The notes: generated by a model from the letters alone, not told the origin. DNA of 64,000 nucleotides from Vibrio coralliilyticus ATCC BAA-450 (GCF_000176135.1 NZ_ACZN01000013.1:124001-188000); one strand, 5' to 3'; shown: positions 50,248 through 63,208, numbered from the stretch's first letter. Numbers and translations: made by a program.

Positions 50248-50270
50248 TACTGAACTGGAAGGATGTATCT

Positions 50271-53200
50271 ATGGTAGATAGAGAGCAAAGTTCACAGGGT
50301 CTGTATACTCCTGAACTGGAGCATGACGCTTGTGGTATCGGTTTTGTTGCTCACCTTAAAAACCGTAAATCGCACGAAGTAGTAACTCAGGCATTGGATA
50401 TGCTGGCACGAATGGAACACCGCGGTGGTCAAGGTTGTGATCCATGCAGCGGTGATGGTGCGGGTATCTTGCTACAAAAACCTCATGAATTCCTATTAGA
50501 AGAAGCCGTTAAGTTAGGCATTAAATTGCCTTCGTTTGAAAAGTATGGTGTTGGTGTCGTTCTTTTCCCGAAAGACGAATACAAACGAGAGCAATGCCGT
50601 GACATTCTAGAACGTAACGCACAACGTCTAGATCTTGAAGTTATCGGCTACCGCGTATTGCCAACCGATAACTCTATGATCGGTGCAGACCCACTAAGCA
50701 CAGAACCTCAGTTTGAGCATGTGTTTATCTCTGGTGGTCCTGGCATCACACCTGAAGAGCTTGAGCGCAAACTGTACGTACTTCGTAACTACACTGTGCG
50801 TGTTTGCCTAGAAAGCGTTTCGAACATTGGTGACGACTTCTACATTAACTCAATGTCTTACAAGACATTGGTCTACAAAGGTCAGTTAACGACCGAGCAA
50901 GTACCTCAGTACTTCCTTGATCTGCAAAACCCGACCATGGTGACAGCACTGGCACTGGTACACTCTCGTTTCTCTACCAACACCTTCCCGAAATGGCGTC
51001 TTGCACAGCCTTTCCGTTACATTGCCCACAACGGTGAAATCAATACAGTTCGCGGTAACTTGAACTGGATGAAAGCCCGTGAAGCAATCTTAGAATCAGA
51101 CCTGTTTACTCAGGCTGAAATCGACATGCTTCTTCCAATCTGTCAGGAAGGCAGCTCGGATTCATCTAACTTTGACATGGCACTTGAGCTCCTAGTTCTT
51201 TCTGGTCGTAGCCTGCCACACGCATTGATGATGATGATCCCGGAAGCATGGCAAGAAAACAAAAACATGGATCCTAAACGTCGCGCGTTCTATCAGTACC
51301 ACGCGAACATCATGGAACCATGGGATGGTCCTGCTTCAGTATGTTTTACTGATGGTGTTCAAGTTGGTGCGACACTAGACCGTAACGGTCTGCGCCCTTC
51401 TCGCTACACAGTGACCAAAGATAACTTCCTAGTGATGGCATCTGAATCTGGTGTTGTAGATATTGAACCAGAGAACGTAGAGTTCCGTGGTCGTCTACAA
51501 CCAGGTCGTATCTTCGTTGCAGACCTAGAGCAAGGTCGCATCATCTCTGATGAAGAAGTGAAAGACACCATTGCAACGGCACAGCCTTACGAGAAGTGGG
51601 TAGAAGAAAACCTACTGAGCTTGAAGAAGCTGCCAGATGCGAGCAACCAGTTCAGCCAACCTTCTCCAGAGCGTTTGTTGCATCGTCAGCAAGCTTTCGG
51701 TGTGAGCAATGAAGAAGTGAACGAAATCATCGTTCCAATGGCGAATGACGCGAAAGAACCATTATCAGCAATGGGTGCCGACTGGCCTCTTGCGGTTCTA
51801 TCTCATCAGTCTCAGCACCTTTCAAACTACTTCAAGCAACTGTTCGCACAGGTAACCAACCCGCCGATCGACCCGATCCGTGAGCGCATGGTTATGTCGC
51901 TGAACACTTACTTGGGTAAAGACCAAAACCTTCTGACTGAAACACCACTTCACTGTCAGAAAGTTGAATTGGAATCGCCTGTTCTGGCGAACTCTGAGCT
52001 TGAGAAATTGCGTGCGATCGATAACGAGCACCTACAAGCGAAGACACTGGATATCGTGTTCCAAGCCAATGAAGATCAAGGCAAGCTTGAGCGCGCGCTA
52101 AAACGTATCTGCCAATACGCAGAAGACGCGGTTATCGATGGTTACTCAATCATCCTACTAACTGACCGTGCAGTGAACTCAAACCATGCGGCGATCCCAG
52201 CAATGCTGGCAGTTGGTGCAGTGCACCACCACTTGATCCGTAAAGGCCTACGTGCGAAGTGTGACATCGTGGTTGAAACCGGTGACGCGCGTGAAACGCA
52301 CCACTTCGCAACGCTACTTGGTTACGGTGCGAATGCGGTTAACCCTTACCTAGTGATTGAAACCATCATTGAACTTCAACGTACGAAGAAGTTGGATCCA
52401 GAAGCGAACCCTCGCGATCTGTTCAACAACTACCGTAAAGCGATCAATGGCGGTCTTCTGAAGATCTTCTCGAAGATGGGTATTTCTACGCTACAGTCGT
52501 ACCATGGTGCGCAAATCTTCGAAGCCTTGGGTATCCATAAGTCTGTTGTAGACAAATACTTCACAGGTACGGTTTCTCGTATCCAAGGTCTCACCCTTGA
52601 TGATATCGCCAAAGAAGTGCTGATCCGTCACCGCATCGGTTACCCACAACGTGAAATCCCAATTCAAATGCTGGATGTTGGTGGTGTTTACCAATGGAAA
52701 CAGCGTGGTGAGAAGCACCTATTCAACCCAGAAACCATTTCTCTACTGCAAGAGTCTACACGCAACAAGAACTACGATCAGTTCAAACAGTACGCGACAG
52801 CAGTAGATAAGCAAGGCGACAACGCGGTAACCCTTCGTAGCCAACTTGAGTTCATTAAGAACCCAGCCGGTTCTATCTCTATCGACGAAGTCGAGCCAAT
52901 TGAAAGCATCGTGAAACGCTTCGCGACGGGTGCAATGTCATTCGGTTCTATTTCTTACGAAGCACACTCCACACTGGCTGTTGCGATGAACCGCCTTGGC
53001 GCGAAATCGAACTCTGGTGAAGGTGGTGAAGACCCAATGCGTTTCGAGCGCAAAGACAACGGCGACTGGGAACGCTCTGCAATCAAGCAGGTGGCTTCAG
53101 GTCGTTTCGGCGTAACCTCTTACTACCTAACCAACGCTGATGAGCTACAAATCAAGATGGCTCAAGGTGCGAAACCAGGTGAAGGTGGTCAGCTACCAGG

Positions 53201-54821
53201 CGATAAAGTAGACGACTGGATCGGTGCAACGCGTCACTCAACTCCGGGCGTCGGTCTTATCTCTCCACCGCCACACCACGATATCTACTCAATCGAAGAT
53301 TTGGCTCAGCTTATCTACGACTTGAAGAACGCGAACCGCGCGGGCCGCGTAAACGTGAAACTGGTATCGGAAGCAGGCGTAGGTACGATCGCTTCTGGTG
53401 TAGCGAAAGCGAAAGCGGACGTTGTACTAATCGCAGGTTTCGACGGTGGTACTGGTGCATCACCAATGTCTTCAATCCGTCATACAGGTCTACCTTGGGA
53501 ACTTGGTTTGGCAGAAACACACCAAACGCTACTGAAGAACGGTCTGCGTAACCGTATCGTGGTTCAAGCGGATGGTCAGATGAAGACACCTCGCGACCTT
53601 GCAGTGGCAACACTACTTGGTGCAGAAGAATGGGGCGTGGCAACCGCAGCATTGGTGGTTGAAGGTTGTATCATGATGCGTAAGTGTCATAAGAACACCT
53701 GTCCTGTCGGTATCGCGACTCAAAACAAGACGCTTCGTGAGCGCTTTGATGGTCGCGTAGAAGACGTAGTAACCTTCTTCCAATACATGGCACAAGGTCT
53801 GCGTGAAATCATGGCTGAACTTGGCTTCCGCACTATCGATGAGATGGTCGGTCAAGGTCAGAAGCTGAAGATTCGCCAAGATGTATCTCACTGGAAATAC
53901 AAGAACCTAGATCTGTCTCCTGTTCTGCACGTGGAGCAAGCTCGCGAAGCCGATGGCGTATTCAACCAAGCTCAGCAGAACCACAATCTAGAAGAAGTTC
54001 TAGACCGCAAGCTGATTCAAGCAGCGATTCCTGCTCTCGAGAAAGGCGAAGCGGTAAATGCCGAATTCCCTATCGTCAACACGGACCGCTCTGCAGGTAC
54101 CATGTTGTCGAACGAAATCTCGAAAGTGTACAAAGATGCTGGTCTACCTAAGCCAATGAACGTGAAGTTCAACGGTTCTGCGGGTCAGTCATTCGGCGCA
54201 TTCCTAGCTAAGGGTGTGAAGTTCGAGGTGGAAGGTGATGCTAACGACTACTGGGGTAAAGGTCTGTCTGGCGGTACCTTAGTGCTCTACCCAGACGCGA
54301 AATCGAGCATTGTCGCGGAAGACAACATCGTAGTTGGTAACGTGTGTTTCTACGGTGCAACTTCGGGTGAGTCTTTCATTCGCGGTATGGCTGGTGAACG
54401 TTTCTGTGTTCGTAACTCAGGCGCGAAAGTCGTAGTAGAAGGCGTCGGTGACCACGGTTGTGAATACATGACTGGCGGTGCAGCAATTATCCTTGGTTCA
54501 ACAGGTCGTAACTTTGCCGCAGGTATGAGTGGCGGCGTGGCTTACGTATGGGATAAATCAGGTGACTTTGAGTCAAAGCTGAACCCAGAGCTAGTAGACC
54601 TAGATCCAATCGAGCAAGAAGACAGAGATCTCTTACTCGACATGCTAACTAAGCATGTTCAATTCACAGGAAGTGAAGTCGCTCAGTCTTTCCTAGACAA
54701 CTTTGAAGCTAGCCTAGCCTCTATGGTTAAGGTAATGCCGCGTGACTATAAAGCGGTTCTTCAAAAACGCAAAACTGAAGCACAGTCTCAAGGAAACGAA
54801 ACTCAAGCGGAGGCCGTATAA
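50271..54821 (+). CDS. gltB: glutamate synthase large subunit, first copy
   Basis: NADPH-GOGAT alpha subunit that makes two glutamates from glutamine and 2-oxoglutarate. The start ATG at 50271 (MVDREQSSQGLYTPE) has GGAAGGA upstream; the longer frame is not supported. The 1516 residues include a short propeptide before the nucleophile C21 (ACGIGFVAH), the amidotransferase domain (to about 430), the central domain, the FMN barrel with GGEDPMRF and [11 protein letters not shown], the 3Fe-4S motif CIMMRKCHKNTCP, and the C-terminal GXGXG helix domain. It overlaps gltD by one base (TAATG). It differs from the second copy and is not the enteric type. Confidence 0.96.
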   Translation: MVDREQSSQGLYTPELEHDACGIGFVAHLKNRKSHEVVTQALDMLARMEHRGGQGCDPCSGDGAGILLQKPHEFLLEEAVKLGIKLPSFEKYGVGVVLFPKDEYKREQCRDILERNAQRLDLEVIGYRVLPTDNSMIGADPLSTEPQFEHVFISGGPGITPEELERKLYVLRNYTVRVCLESVSNIGDDFYINSMSYKTLVYKGQLTTEQVPQYFLDLQNPTMVTALALVHSRFSTNTFPKWRLAQPFRYIAHNGEINTVRGNLNWMKAREAILESDLFTQAEIDMLLPICQEGSSDSSNFDMALELLVLSGRSLPHALMMMIPEAWQENKNMDPKRRAFYQYHANIMEPWDGPASVCFTDGVQVGATLDRNGLRPSRYTVTKDNFLVMASESGVVDIEPENVEFRGRLQPGRIFVADLEQGRIISDEEVKDTIATAQPYEKWVEENLLSLKKLPDASNQFSQPSPERLLHRQQAFGVSNEEVNEIIVPMANDAKEPLSAMGADWPLAVLSHQSQHLSNYFKQLFAQVTNPPIDPIRERMVMSLNTYLGKDQNLLTETPLHCQKVELESPVLANSELEKLRAIDNEHLQAKTLDIVFQANEDQGKLERALKRICQYAEDAVIDGYSIILLTDRAVNSNHAAIPAMLAVGAVHHHLIRKGLRAKCDIVVETGDARETHHFATLLGYGANAVNPYLVIETIIELQRTKKLDPEANPRDLFNNYRKAINGGLLKIFSKMGISTLQSYHGAQIFEALGIHKSVVDKYFTGTVSRIQGLTLDDIAKEVLIRHRIGYPQREIPIQMLDVGGVYQWKQRGEKHLFNPETISLLQESTRNKNYDQFKQYATAVDKQGDNAVTLRSQLEFIKNPAGSISIDEVEPIESIVKRFATGAMSFGSISYEAHSTLAVAMNRLGAKSNSGEGGEDPMRFERKDNGDWERSAIKQVASGRFGVTSYYLTNADELQIKMAQGAKPGEGGQLPGDKVDDWIGATRHSTPGVGLISPPPHHDIYSIEDLAQLIYDLKNANRAGRVNVKLVSEAGVGTIASGVAKAKADVVLIAGFDGGTGASPMSSIRHTGLPWELGLAETHQTLLKNGLRNRIVVQADGQMKTPRDLAVATLLGAEEWGVATAALVVEGCIMMRKCHKNTCPVGIATQNKTLRERFDGRVEDVVTFFQYMAQGLREIMAELGFRTIDEMVGQGQKLKIRQDVSHWKYKNLDLSPVLHVEQAREADGVFNQAQQNHNLEEVLDRKLIQAAIPALEKGEAVNAEFPIVNTDRSAGTMLSNEISKVYKDAGLPKPMNVKFNGSAGQSFGAFLAKGVKFEVEGDANDYWGKGLSGGTLVLYPDAKSSIVAEDNIVVGNVCFYGATSGESFIRGMAGERFCVRNSGAKVVVEGVGDHGCEYMTGGAAIILGSTGRNFAAGMSGGVAYVWDKSGDFESKLNPELVDLDPIEQEDRDLLLDMLTKHVQFTGSEVAQSFLDNFEASLASMVKVMPRDYKAVLQKRKTEAQSQGNETQAEAV

Positions 54822-56290
54822 TGGGTAAGCCTACTGGATTTTTAGAGCATGGTCGTGAACTACCACAGAAGATCGACCCAGCTGAGCGCATCAAGAACAA
54901 CAAAGAGTTCGTTCTAAACGAGGAGTTTGGTGACAAGATCAATACTCAAGCTTCTCGTTGTATGGATTGTGGTGTGCCGTTTTGTCATAACGGCTGCCCT
55001 ATCGGTAACATCATCCCAGAGTTTAACGATGCAGTTTATCGTGATAGCTGGGAAGAAGCATGGAACATTCTAAGCTCAACCAATAACTTCCCAGAGTTCA
55101 CTGGTCGTGTTTGCCCAGCTCCGTGTGAAAGCGCTTGTGTACTTGGCATCAACCAAGATCCAATCACTATTTGTAATATCGAGAAAACCATCGTGGAAAC
55201 GGCGTATCGTGAAGGCTACGCCAAACCAAAAACACCACGTTCTCGCACAGGCAAAACCGTTGCGATCATCGGTTCGGGCCCTGCTGGTCTTGCGGCGGCT
55301 GAGCAGCTGAACAGCGCTGGTCATACTGTGACGGTATTCGAACGAGACGAGAAAGTGGGGGGTCTGCTGCGTTTTGGTATCCCAGATTTCAAACTGGGTA
55401 TGGACGTGATTGATCGTAAGATCAACCTGATGGCAGAAGCGGGGATTGAATTCAAAGTTAACCAACATGTTGGTGTTGATGTGAATGCCCAGCAGCTGCG
55501 TCAAGAGTTCGATGTGGTTCTACTGACTGGTGGCTCAACCGTTCCACGTGATTTACCAGTTCCAGGCCGTAAACTAAATGGTGTTCACTTCGCAATGGAA
55601 TTCCTAGGTCAAAACAACCGCCGCGCCAACAACATGGATCTTAAAACCGAAGAGATCCACGCGAAAGACAAACACGTTGTCGTCATTGGTGGTGGTGATA
55701 CTGGTTCTGACTGCGTGGGTACCTCTAACCGTCATGGCGCAGCGAGCATTACTCAAGTTGAAATCATGCCGATTCCACCTGAGAAACGCCCAGCAAACAT
55801 GCCTTGGCCACAATACCCAATGATTATGCGCACCTCAACATCACACGAAGAAGGTGTCGATCGCCATTGGAATATCTTGACCAAAGAATTCATCGGCAAC
55901 GACCAAGGTCAGGTAACAGGTCTACGTATTGCAGACATCGTATGGCAAGATGCGAAACTAGGCGAGCGTCCAAACTTCAAAGAAGTAGAAGGCAGCGAGC
56001 GTGTGATCCCATGCGATATGGCATTCCTAGCGATGGGGTTCCTGCACCCAGAACCAACAGGCGTACTTGCTCAACTGGATATCGCACTAGATGATCGCGG
56101 TAACGTAGCAACTCAAGGTTTTGCTACTAACCAAGAAGGTGTATTTGCTGCTGGTGATATGCGAACAGGCCAATCTTTGGTGGTTCGTTGTATCAACGAA
56201 GGTCGCGAATGTGCCCGTGCTATCGATGATTTCCTAATGGGTGGAACTCATCTTGAAGCTAAATCCGATTCACTGATGTTATCAGCGTAA
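54821..56290 (+). CDS. gltD: glutamate synthase small subunit, first copy
   Basis: Beta subunit that oxidises NADPH and passes electrons to the large subunit. The 489 residues have the N-terminal 4Fe-4S cysteines ([14 protein letters not shown] at about 47-60; CPAPCESAC), the FAD motif [14 protein letters not shown] (about 146-159) and the NADPH motif [11 protein letters not shown] (about 288-298). The ATG overlaps the gltB stop codon. The protein differs from the second GltD in the N-terminal region and in having a longer insert. Confidence 0.97.
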   Translation: MGKPTGFLEHGRELPQKIDPAERIKNNKEFVLNEEFGDKINTQASRCMDCGVPFCHNGCPIGNIIPEFNDAVYRDSWEEAWNILSSTNNFPEFTGRVCPAPCESACVLGINQDPITICNIEKTIVETAYREGYAKPKTPRSRTGKTVAIIGSGPAGLAAAEQLNSAGHTVTVFERDEKVGGLLRFGIPDFKLGMDVIDRKINLMAEAGIEFKVNQHVGVDVNAQQLRQEFDVVLLTGGSTVPRDLPVPGRKLNGVHFAMEFLGQNNRRANNMDLKTEEIHAKDKHVVVIGGGDTGSDCVGTSNRHGAASITQVEIMPIPPEKRPANMPWPQYPMIMRTSTSHEEGVDRHWNILTKEFIGNDQGQVTGLRIADIVWQDAKLGERPNFKEVEGSERVIPCDMAFLAMGFLHPEPTGVLAQLDIALDDRGNVATQGFATNQEGVFAAGDMRTGQSLVVRCINEGRECARAIDDFLMGGTHLEAKSDSLMLSA

Positions 56291-56376
56291 ACCGGATGAA
56301 ACCCAGAATCAGGTAGCAATGAATGATTCTGGGTCTAAAGCGAATAACTAATCAATCCTTCCAAACTTCCCAACTT

Positions 56377-56403
56377 GACCAGCACATTATGCTGGTCTTT
56401 TTT
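56377..56403 (+). terminator. terminator of the first gltBD operon
   Basis: GACCAGCA-CATTA-TGCTGGTC followed by TTTTTT. A separate 11-bp hairpin without a U-run precedes it at 56301-56334. Confidence 0.85.
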
Positions 56404-56661
56404 ATATCCACCGAACTCAATTGTTGCAAAAATGTAACAATCAAAAATCTATACATATGATATATAAGTACTTTTCTAGGTTATTGCTTGGTAAATCGAA
56501 CATTGACGTGATATTTCACCAAAAACTTGACCTTTTCTATCATAAGCTATACGTTGTGAAGTCGATGAAAATGATTTCGTCTTATTTTGTAAAATAATAA
56601 CAAAAGATTTTGTGTATATTTATGCAAGATTTAACAACTTGAAAGCATAGTTAGTCATAAA

Positions 56662-56703
56662 TACCAACCCTTTAAATGTTGGTAGTTCTGTCTGGAAGAC
56701 AGA
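56662..56703 (+). promoter_or_regulatory. two stem-loops in the second gltB leader
   Basis: TACCAAC/GTTGGTA (56662-56684) and TCTGTCT-GGA-AGACAGA (56687-56703) lie back to back immediately upstream of the AGGGAGA ribosome site. They may control translation or protect the mRNA end. Confidence 0.5.
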
Positions 56704-56723
56704 GAAGCAAAGGGAGAATTGCA

Positions 56724-59700
56724 ATGGCTTTATATGATCCTAGTCTTGAAAAAGACAACTGTGGATTTGGTTTAATCGCCCACATGGAAGGACAACCAAG
56801 TCACAAACTGGTTCGTACAGCAATTTCGGCATTGGATCGCATGACCCACCGAGGCGGTATCGCCGCTGATGGTAAAACCGGTGATGGTTGTGGTCTTCTA
56901 TTACAAAAGCCCGACTCATATTTACGCCTCATCGCTGAAGAAAACGGCTTCAACCTCGGTAAGCAATACGCTGTAGGTATGATGTTTTTCAGCCAAGACC
57001 CAGTCAAGGCACAATCCGCTAAAGACATCATCAATAAAGAGTTAGCTCAGGAAACACTAACCGTTTCGGGTTGGCGTGACGTGCCTACCAACTCAGATGT
57101 TTTAGGCCCGATCGCACTGGATTCGTTACCTAACATTCAACAAGTGTTCATTTCAGCTCCAGCAGGCTGGCGTGAGCGCGACATTGAGCGTCGTTTGTAT
57201 ATCGCACGCCGCCGCATAGAAAAGCAAATCACACAAGACAGTGATTTTTATATCTGCAGCTTGTCCACACAGGTGATTGTATATAAAGGTCTGTGTATGC
57301 CAGCAGACTTACCACGCTTTTACCTGGATCTTGCAGATTTACGCATGGAATCAGCTATTTGCTTGTTCCACCAGCGTTTTTCAACAAATACCCAACCACG
57401 TTGGCCGCTGGCTCAACCGTTCCGCTACCTGGCACACAATGGTGAAATCAACACCATTGAAGGCAACCGCCAATGGGCACGCGCTCGTGCATACAAATTC
57501 GCTTCGCCACTACTGCCTGATCTGCAAACGGCAGCTCCATTTGTTAACGAAACGGGCTCTGATTCATCCAGCCTGGACAACATGCTTGACCTTTTCCTCG
57601 CGGGGGGCATGGACGTCTTCCGCGCAATGAGAATGCTGGTGCCGCCTGCATGGCAGAACCACCCGGATATGGATCCGGACTTGCGTGCGTTCTATGACTT
57701 CAACTCTAAACACATGGAGCCATGGGATGGCCCTGCTGGCATCGTATTATCCGATGGTCGTTATGCCGCGTGTAACCTAGATCGTAATGGCCTGCGCCCA
57801 GCTCGTTATGTGATCACCAAAGATCAACTCATCACGCTGGCGTCAGAAGTGGGTATCTGGGATTACGCCCCCGACGAAGTGGCAGAAAAAGGCCGTGTTG
57901 GACCAGGCGAATTGTTGGTCGTTGACACACGCCGCGGGAAATTGTGGCAATCAAGTGAAATTGATAACGATCTAAAAGGTCGCCACCCATATAAAGAGTG
58001 GATGGACAACAACGTCCATAAGCTCACACCATTTGCTCAATTGCCTGAAGATCAGGTAGGTGAGCGCAATTTTGACAGCGATTTGCTCAAGACCTATCAG
58101 AAGCAATTCGCTATGACCAACGAAGAAGTCGATCAAGTCCTTAGAGTGCTTGGTGATATGGGTCAAGAAGCCGTTGGCTCTATGGGAGATGATACCCCGA
58201 TGGCCGTTCTTTCTTCTAAAGAGCGCCTAGTTACCGACTACTTCCGTCAGAAATTTGCTCAGGTCACCAACCCGCCGATTGACCCGTTGCGTGAAAAACA
58301 CGTCATGTCATTGGCGACCAGTGTTGGCCAAGAAATGAACGTGTTCTGCGAAACCGATGGGCACGCTCATCGCGTAACTTTTGATTCGCCGGTACTGCTT
58401 TATTCAGACATGCAGCAACTGCTCGAACTGGCTGATGCGCACTACCGTAACACCATCTTAGATATCAATTACGATCCTGAGAGAAAAGACCTAAAACAAG
58501 CGATCAACGACTTATGTGACCAAGCAGTCGATGTTGTGCGTGAAGGGACTGTATTGGTGGTTTTATCTGATCGCGCGTTAGTGAAAGGCAAGCTGCCGAT
58601 TCCTGCGGCGATGGCAGTAGGCGCGGTGCAAACACGTTTGATTGAAGAGAATCTTCGTTGTGATGCCAACATTATTGTCGAGACAGCCACTGCTCGCGAT
58701 CCACATCAGTTTGCTGTTCTACTTGGATTTGGTGCAACAGCGGTTTACCCATATTTGGCTTATGAAGCCTTAGGTAAACTGATTGATGATGGTGCGCTTG
58801 AAAAAAGCTACCGCGATGTGATGCAAAACTATCAATATGGCATCAACAAAGGCCTCTACAAGATCATGTCCAAAATGGGCATATCCACTGTTGCCTCTTA
58901 CCGTTGTTCACAACTGTTTGAAGCGGTGGGTCTGAGTGAAGATGTCGTCGAACTTTGCTTCCGAGGGGTCACGACTCGTATACAAGGCGCCAGCTTCGAC
59001 GACTTCCAGCAAGACTTGTTTAACCTTTCACGCAAAGCCTGGGCTAAACGTAAAGCCATTGAACATGGTGGTTTACTGAAATATGTCCATGGCGGCGAGT
59101 ATCATGCCTATAACCCGGATGTCGTTGGCACATTGCAACAGGCCGTCAAATCTGGTGAGAGTGGTGATTATCAGAGTTTTGCCAAACAAGTAAACCAACG
59201 TCCGGTTGCGATGTTGCGAGACTTGATGACGCTGAAAAAATCTGCGAAGCCGCTACCACTAGAACAGGTCGAACCAAGCACTGAACTGTTTAAACGCTTT
59301 GACTCTGCCGCAATGTCCATTGGCGCTCTGAGCCCAGAAGCTCATGAAGCTTTGGCAACTGCAATGAACCGCCTCGGTGGCTATTCAAATTCAGGTGAAG
59401 GTGGCGAAGATCCACGTCGCTTCGGTACAGAGCGTAACTCTCGTATTAAACAGATTGCCTCAGGTCGATTTGGTGTGACCCCGCATTACCTAACCAATGC
59501 CGACGTACTGCAAATCAAGGTCGCGCAGGGTGCAAAACCGGGTGAAGGTGGTCAGCTTCCAGGGCATAAGGTTACAGCGGAAATCGCTAAGCTACGTTAT
59601 TCGGTACAAGGCGTCACGCTGATCTCTCCGCCGCCGCACCACGATATCTATTCGATTGAAGATTTAGCTCAGCTGATCTTCGACCTAAAACAGGTCAACC

Positions 59701-61187
59701 CAAACGCCTTAGTATCAGTCAAACTGGTTTCTGAACCTGGTGTTGGCACTATTGCCACTGGTGTGGCAAAAGCGTATGCAGACTTGATCACCATCTCAGG
59801 CTATGACGGGGGAACAGCTGCCAGCCCACTGACATCGGTAAAATACGCAGGTTGCCCTTGGGAGCTAGGCCTTGCCGAAACTCAACAAGCACTGGTGGCT
59901 AACGGGCTTCGTCACAAGATTCGCCTTCAAGTGGATGGCGGTCTAAAAACAGGTTTAGACGTTGTAAAAGCCGCGATACTCGGCGCTGAAAGCTTCGGCT
60001 TTGGAACAGCTCCTATGGTAGCGATGGGCTGTAAGTTCCTGCGTATTTGTCACCTCAATAACTGCGCAACTGGCGTCGCCACTCAAGACGAAATGCTACG
60101 CAAAGAATTCTTTAAAGGTCTACCTGAGCAAGTGATGAATTACTTTGTCGGTTTGGCTGATGAAGTACGCGCCTTGCTAGCAGAGCTGGAAGTGGAAAAA
60201 CTCACCGATCTCATCGGTCGTACTGAACTGCTTGAGACAGTAGAGGGCATGACCGCCAAGCAAACCAAGCTCGACTTAAGCAATATTCTTGAAGCGCCTG
60301 TATCACCGGAAGGTCATCCACTATTTTGGACAGAACCTAACACACCGTTTGATAAGGCTGAGTTGAACCAGAAGATCATCGATGATGCCCTTTCAGCCGT
60401 AGAGGCACGCGAGTCCGCTAGCTTCTTCTATAACGTCATCAATACCGATCGCTCGATTGGTGCACGTCTATCAGGTGAAATTGCTAAGCGCTATGGAAAC
60501 CAAGGCATGGCGGCAACACCCATTAAGCTCCACCTTGATGGCACCGCTGGACAATCATTTGGTGTCTGGAATGCCGGTGGCGTAGAACAGTATCTCACTG
60601 GCGATGCCAATGACTATGTTGGTAAAGGCATGGCTGGGGGCAAGTTGGTCATCAAACCACACTTAGGGACAGCATTCCGCTGTAATGAAGCCACCATCAT
60701 TGGTAACACCTGCTTGTACGGTGCAACCGGGGGCAAACTCTTTGCAGCAGGTACGGCTGGCGAGCGCTTTGGCGTACGCAACTCAGGAACCATCGCGGTT
60801 ATTGAAGGCGCAGGCGACAATGCTTGTGAATATATGACTGGTGGAATTGTGGCAATTCTTGGCGCAACCGGAGTCAATTTTGGCGCAGGTATGACAGGCG
60901 GGTTTGCCTACGTTCTTGATAAGAACGAAGACTTCCAAGGCCGAGTGAACAATGAATCAGTCGAGGCACTGGCGCTGTCTGATCTCTATATCCATCAGGA
61001 ACATTTACGTGGCCTGATTGCAGAGCATCTTGAAGAGACAAACTCAGTTCACGCTGAAGATATTCTGGCGAACTTTGATGAATGGATTCCAAAGTTCTAT
61101 CTGGTGAAACCTAAAGCCGCGGATCTTCGTACCCTGCTTGGTCACCAAAGTCGTAGTGCCGCAGAACTTCGCGTTCAAGCGCAGTAA
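56724..61187 (+). CDS. gltB: glutamate synthase large subunit, second (enteric-type) copy
   Basis: GOGAT alpha subunit, closely resembling E. coli GltB along its length, including the C-terminal end [12 protein letters not shown]. The start ATG at 56724 ([14 protein letters not shown]) has AGGGAGA upstream; the longer frame begins 16 codons earlier without support. The 1487 residues show the nucleophile C13 after a short propeptide, the amidotransferase domain, GGEDPRRF and [11 protein letters not shown] in the FMN barrel, the 3Fe-4S motif [12 protein letters not shown], and the C-terminal helix. It has its own promoter region and a 20-bp gap to gltD. Confidence 0.97.
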   Translation: MALYDPSLEKDNCGFGLIAHMEGQPSHKLVRTAISALDRMTHRGGIAADGKTGDGCGLLLQKPDSYLRLIAEENGFNLGKQYAVGMMFFSQDPVKAQSAKDIINKELAQETLTVSGWRDVPTNSDVLGPIALDSLPNIQQVFISAPAGWRERDIERRLYIARRRIEKQITQDSDFYICSLSTQVIVYKGLCMPADLPRFYLDLADLRMESAICLFHQRFSTNTQPRWPLAQPFRYLAHNGEINTIEGNRQWARARAYKFASPLLPDLQTAAPFVNETGSDSSSLDNMLDLFLAGGMDVFRAMRMLVPPAWQNHPDMDPDLRAFYDFNSKHMEPWDGPAGIVLSDGRYAACNLDRNGLRPARYVITKDQLITLASEVGIWDYAPDEVAEKGRVGPGELLVVDTRRGKLWQSSEIDNDLKGRHPYKEWMDNNVHKLTPFAQLPEDQVGERNFDSDLLKTYQKQFAMTNEEVDQVLRVLGDMGQEAVGSMGDDTPMAVLSSKERLVTDYFRQKFAQVTNPPIDPLREKHVMSLATSVGQEMNVFCETDGHAHRVTFDSPVLLYSDMQQLLELADAHYRNTILDINYDPERKDLKQAINDLCDQAVDVVREGTVLVVLSDRALVKGKLPIPAAMAVGAVQTRLIEENLRCDANIIVETATARDPHQFAVLLGFGATAVYPYLAYEALGKLIDDGALEKSYRDVMQNYQYGINKGLYKIMSKMGISTVASYRCSQLFEAVGLSEDVVELCFRGVTTRIQGASFDDFQQDLFNLSRKAWAKRKAIEHGGLLKYVHGGEYHAYNPDVVGTLQQAVKSGESGDYQSFAKQVNQRPVAMLRDLMTLKKSAKPLPLEQVEPSTELFKRFDSAAMSIGALSPEAHEALATAMNRLGGYSNSGEGGEDPRRFGTERNSRIKQIASGRFGVTPHYLTNADVLQIKVAQGAKPGEGGQLPGHKVTAEIAKLRYSVQGVTLISPPPHHDIYSIEDLAQLIFDLKQVNPNALVSVKLVSEPGVGTIATGVAKAYADLITISGYDGGTAASPLTSVKYAGCPWELGLAETQQALVANGLRHKIRLQVDGGLKTGLDVVKAAILGAESFGFGTAPMVAMGCKFLRICHLNNCATGVATQDEMLRKEFFKGLPEQVMNYFVGLADEVRALLAELEVEKLTDLIGRTELLETVEGMTAKQTKLDLSNILEAPVSPEGHPLFWTEPNTPFDKAELNQKIIDDALSAVEARESASFFYNVINTDRSIGARLSGEIAKRYGNQGMAATPIKLHLDGTAGQSFGVWNAGGVEQYLTGDANDYVGKGMAGGKLVIKPHLGTAFRCNEATIIGNTCLYGATGGKLFAAGTAGERFGVRNSGTIAVIEGAGDNACEYMTGGIVAILGATGVNFGAGMTGGFAYVLDKNEDFQGRVNNESVEALALSDLYIHQEHLRGLIAEHLEETNSVHAEDILANFDEWIPKFYLVKPKAADLRTLLGHQSRSAAELRVQAQ

Positions 61188-61204
61188 TCATGGAGGATGT
61201 TTGA

Positions 61205-62620
<1,416 letters not shown>

Positions 62621-62644
62621 TAAACGATCATTGATATGAAATTT

Positions 62645-62674
62645 GGGTTGACGTTTGTGCGTCAACCCTTTTTT
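62645..62674 (+). terminator. terminator of the second gltBD operon
   Basis: GGGTTGACG-TTTGTG-CGTCAACCC followed by TTTTTT. Confidence 0.93.
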
Positions 62675-62726
62675 ATAGAAGTTCTTTAACTAATACACTT
62701 AGTTTATAACAATAAGGACATTGTGA

Positions 62727-63155
62727 ATGAAAAGGCCCGCGCTCTTAATCACTTCCGTGATGCTACTATCCGCTTGCAGCCAAGGAGTCCAAACTATGAC
62801 TGATCGCACCTCATCACCATGTGGTGATAAACCGAACTGTGTTTCCACGCAAGACGAGAGAGAAAAACACCAACTCGCCCCGTTCACTCTCACCAGCCAT
62901 GCTAGTATCGACGCAATTGAAAATGCGGCACTTCAATTACCCGGTGCAAAAACAGCGGTAAAAGAAGAAGGCTATTTGAGGATAGAATGCACATCAAAAA
63001 TCATGCGCTTTGTTGATGATCTTGAGTTACGCATAGAAGGAAACAACTTGTTGGTTCGTTCTGAATCCCGCACGGGATACTCAGATTTCGGCGTCAATCG
63101 AAAACGCGCCGAACAACTGAGAGCATTATTGCGTAGCGCGGAGCAGGTTCAGTAA
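62727..63155 (+). CDS. DUF1499 family lipoprotein
   Basis: Small lipoprotein of unknown function. The 142 residues have a lipoprotein signal (MKRPALLITSVMLLSAC, lipobox LSAC with C17) followed by the DUF1499 domain: CGDKPNCVST (about 32-41), YLRIECTSKIMRFVDDLE and SRTGYSDFGVNRKRAEQL. The two cysteines in CGDKPNC could form a disulfide. It is a single gene between terminators, with its own likely promoter in the 106-bp gap. Confidence 0.92.
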   Translation: MKRPALLITSVMLLSACSQGVQTMTDRTSSPCGDKPNCVSTQDEREKHQLAPFTLTSHASIDAIENAALQLPGAKTAVKEEGYLRIECTSKIMRFVDDLELRIEGNNLLVRSESRTGYSDFGVNRKRAEQLRALLRSAEQVQ

Positions 63156-63163
63156 CCAGATAT

Positions 63164-63194
63164 AAAAAAACCGAAGCGAACGCTTCGGTTTTTA
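63164..63194. terminator. bidirectional terminator between the DUF1499 gene and truB
   Basis: AAAAACCGAAGCG-AA-CGCTTCGGTTTTT between two convergent genes. Confidence 0.93.
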
Positions 63195-63208
63195 CTGTGC
63201 TGCGCTAT

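Larger units (their letters stand above)
49737..50270. other. yhcC-gltB divergent intergenic region and gltB leader
   Basis: This 534-bp region has no convincing gene. It is AT-rich on its left side, holds a Fur-box-like dyad at 49757-49775, a -10-like TATATAAAT near 50071-50079 with no good -35, and a long untranslated leader with hairpins at 50128-50151 and 50213-50247 before the gltB ribosome site (GGAAGGATG). A 25-codon frame at 50104 lacks a ribosome site and is not accepted. Confidence 0.65.
56291..56723. other. intergenic region between the two glt operons
   Basis: 433 bp without a gene. It holds an 11-bp perfect hairpin ACCCAGAATCA/TGATTCTGGGT (56301-56334) after gltD, the operon terminator (56377-56403), an inverted repeat ATTGTTGC/GTAACAAT (56420-56441, one mismatch), a long AT-rich stretch, and two leader hairpins (56662-56684 and 56687-56703) just before the second gltB. 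Confidence 0.7.

Noticed and set aside
50205..50250. A GGACGCAAA... stretch in the gltB leader resembling part of the c-di-GMP-I riboswitch (GGGACGCAAAGCC)
   Set aside because: The upstream GGGCAAACC element and the downstream GGTAGCNGG receptor are absent; only one short helix looks alike, so chance is more likely.
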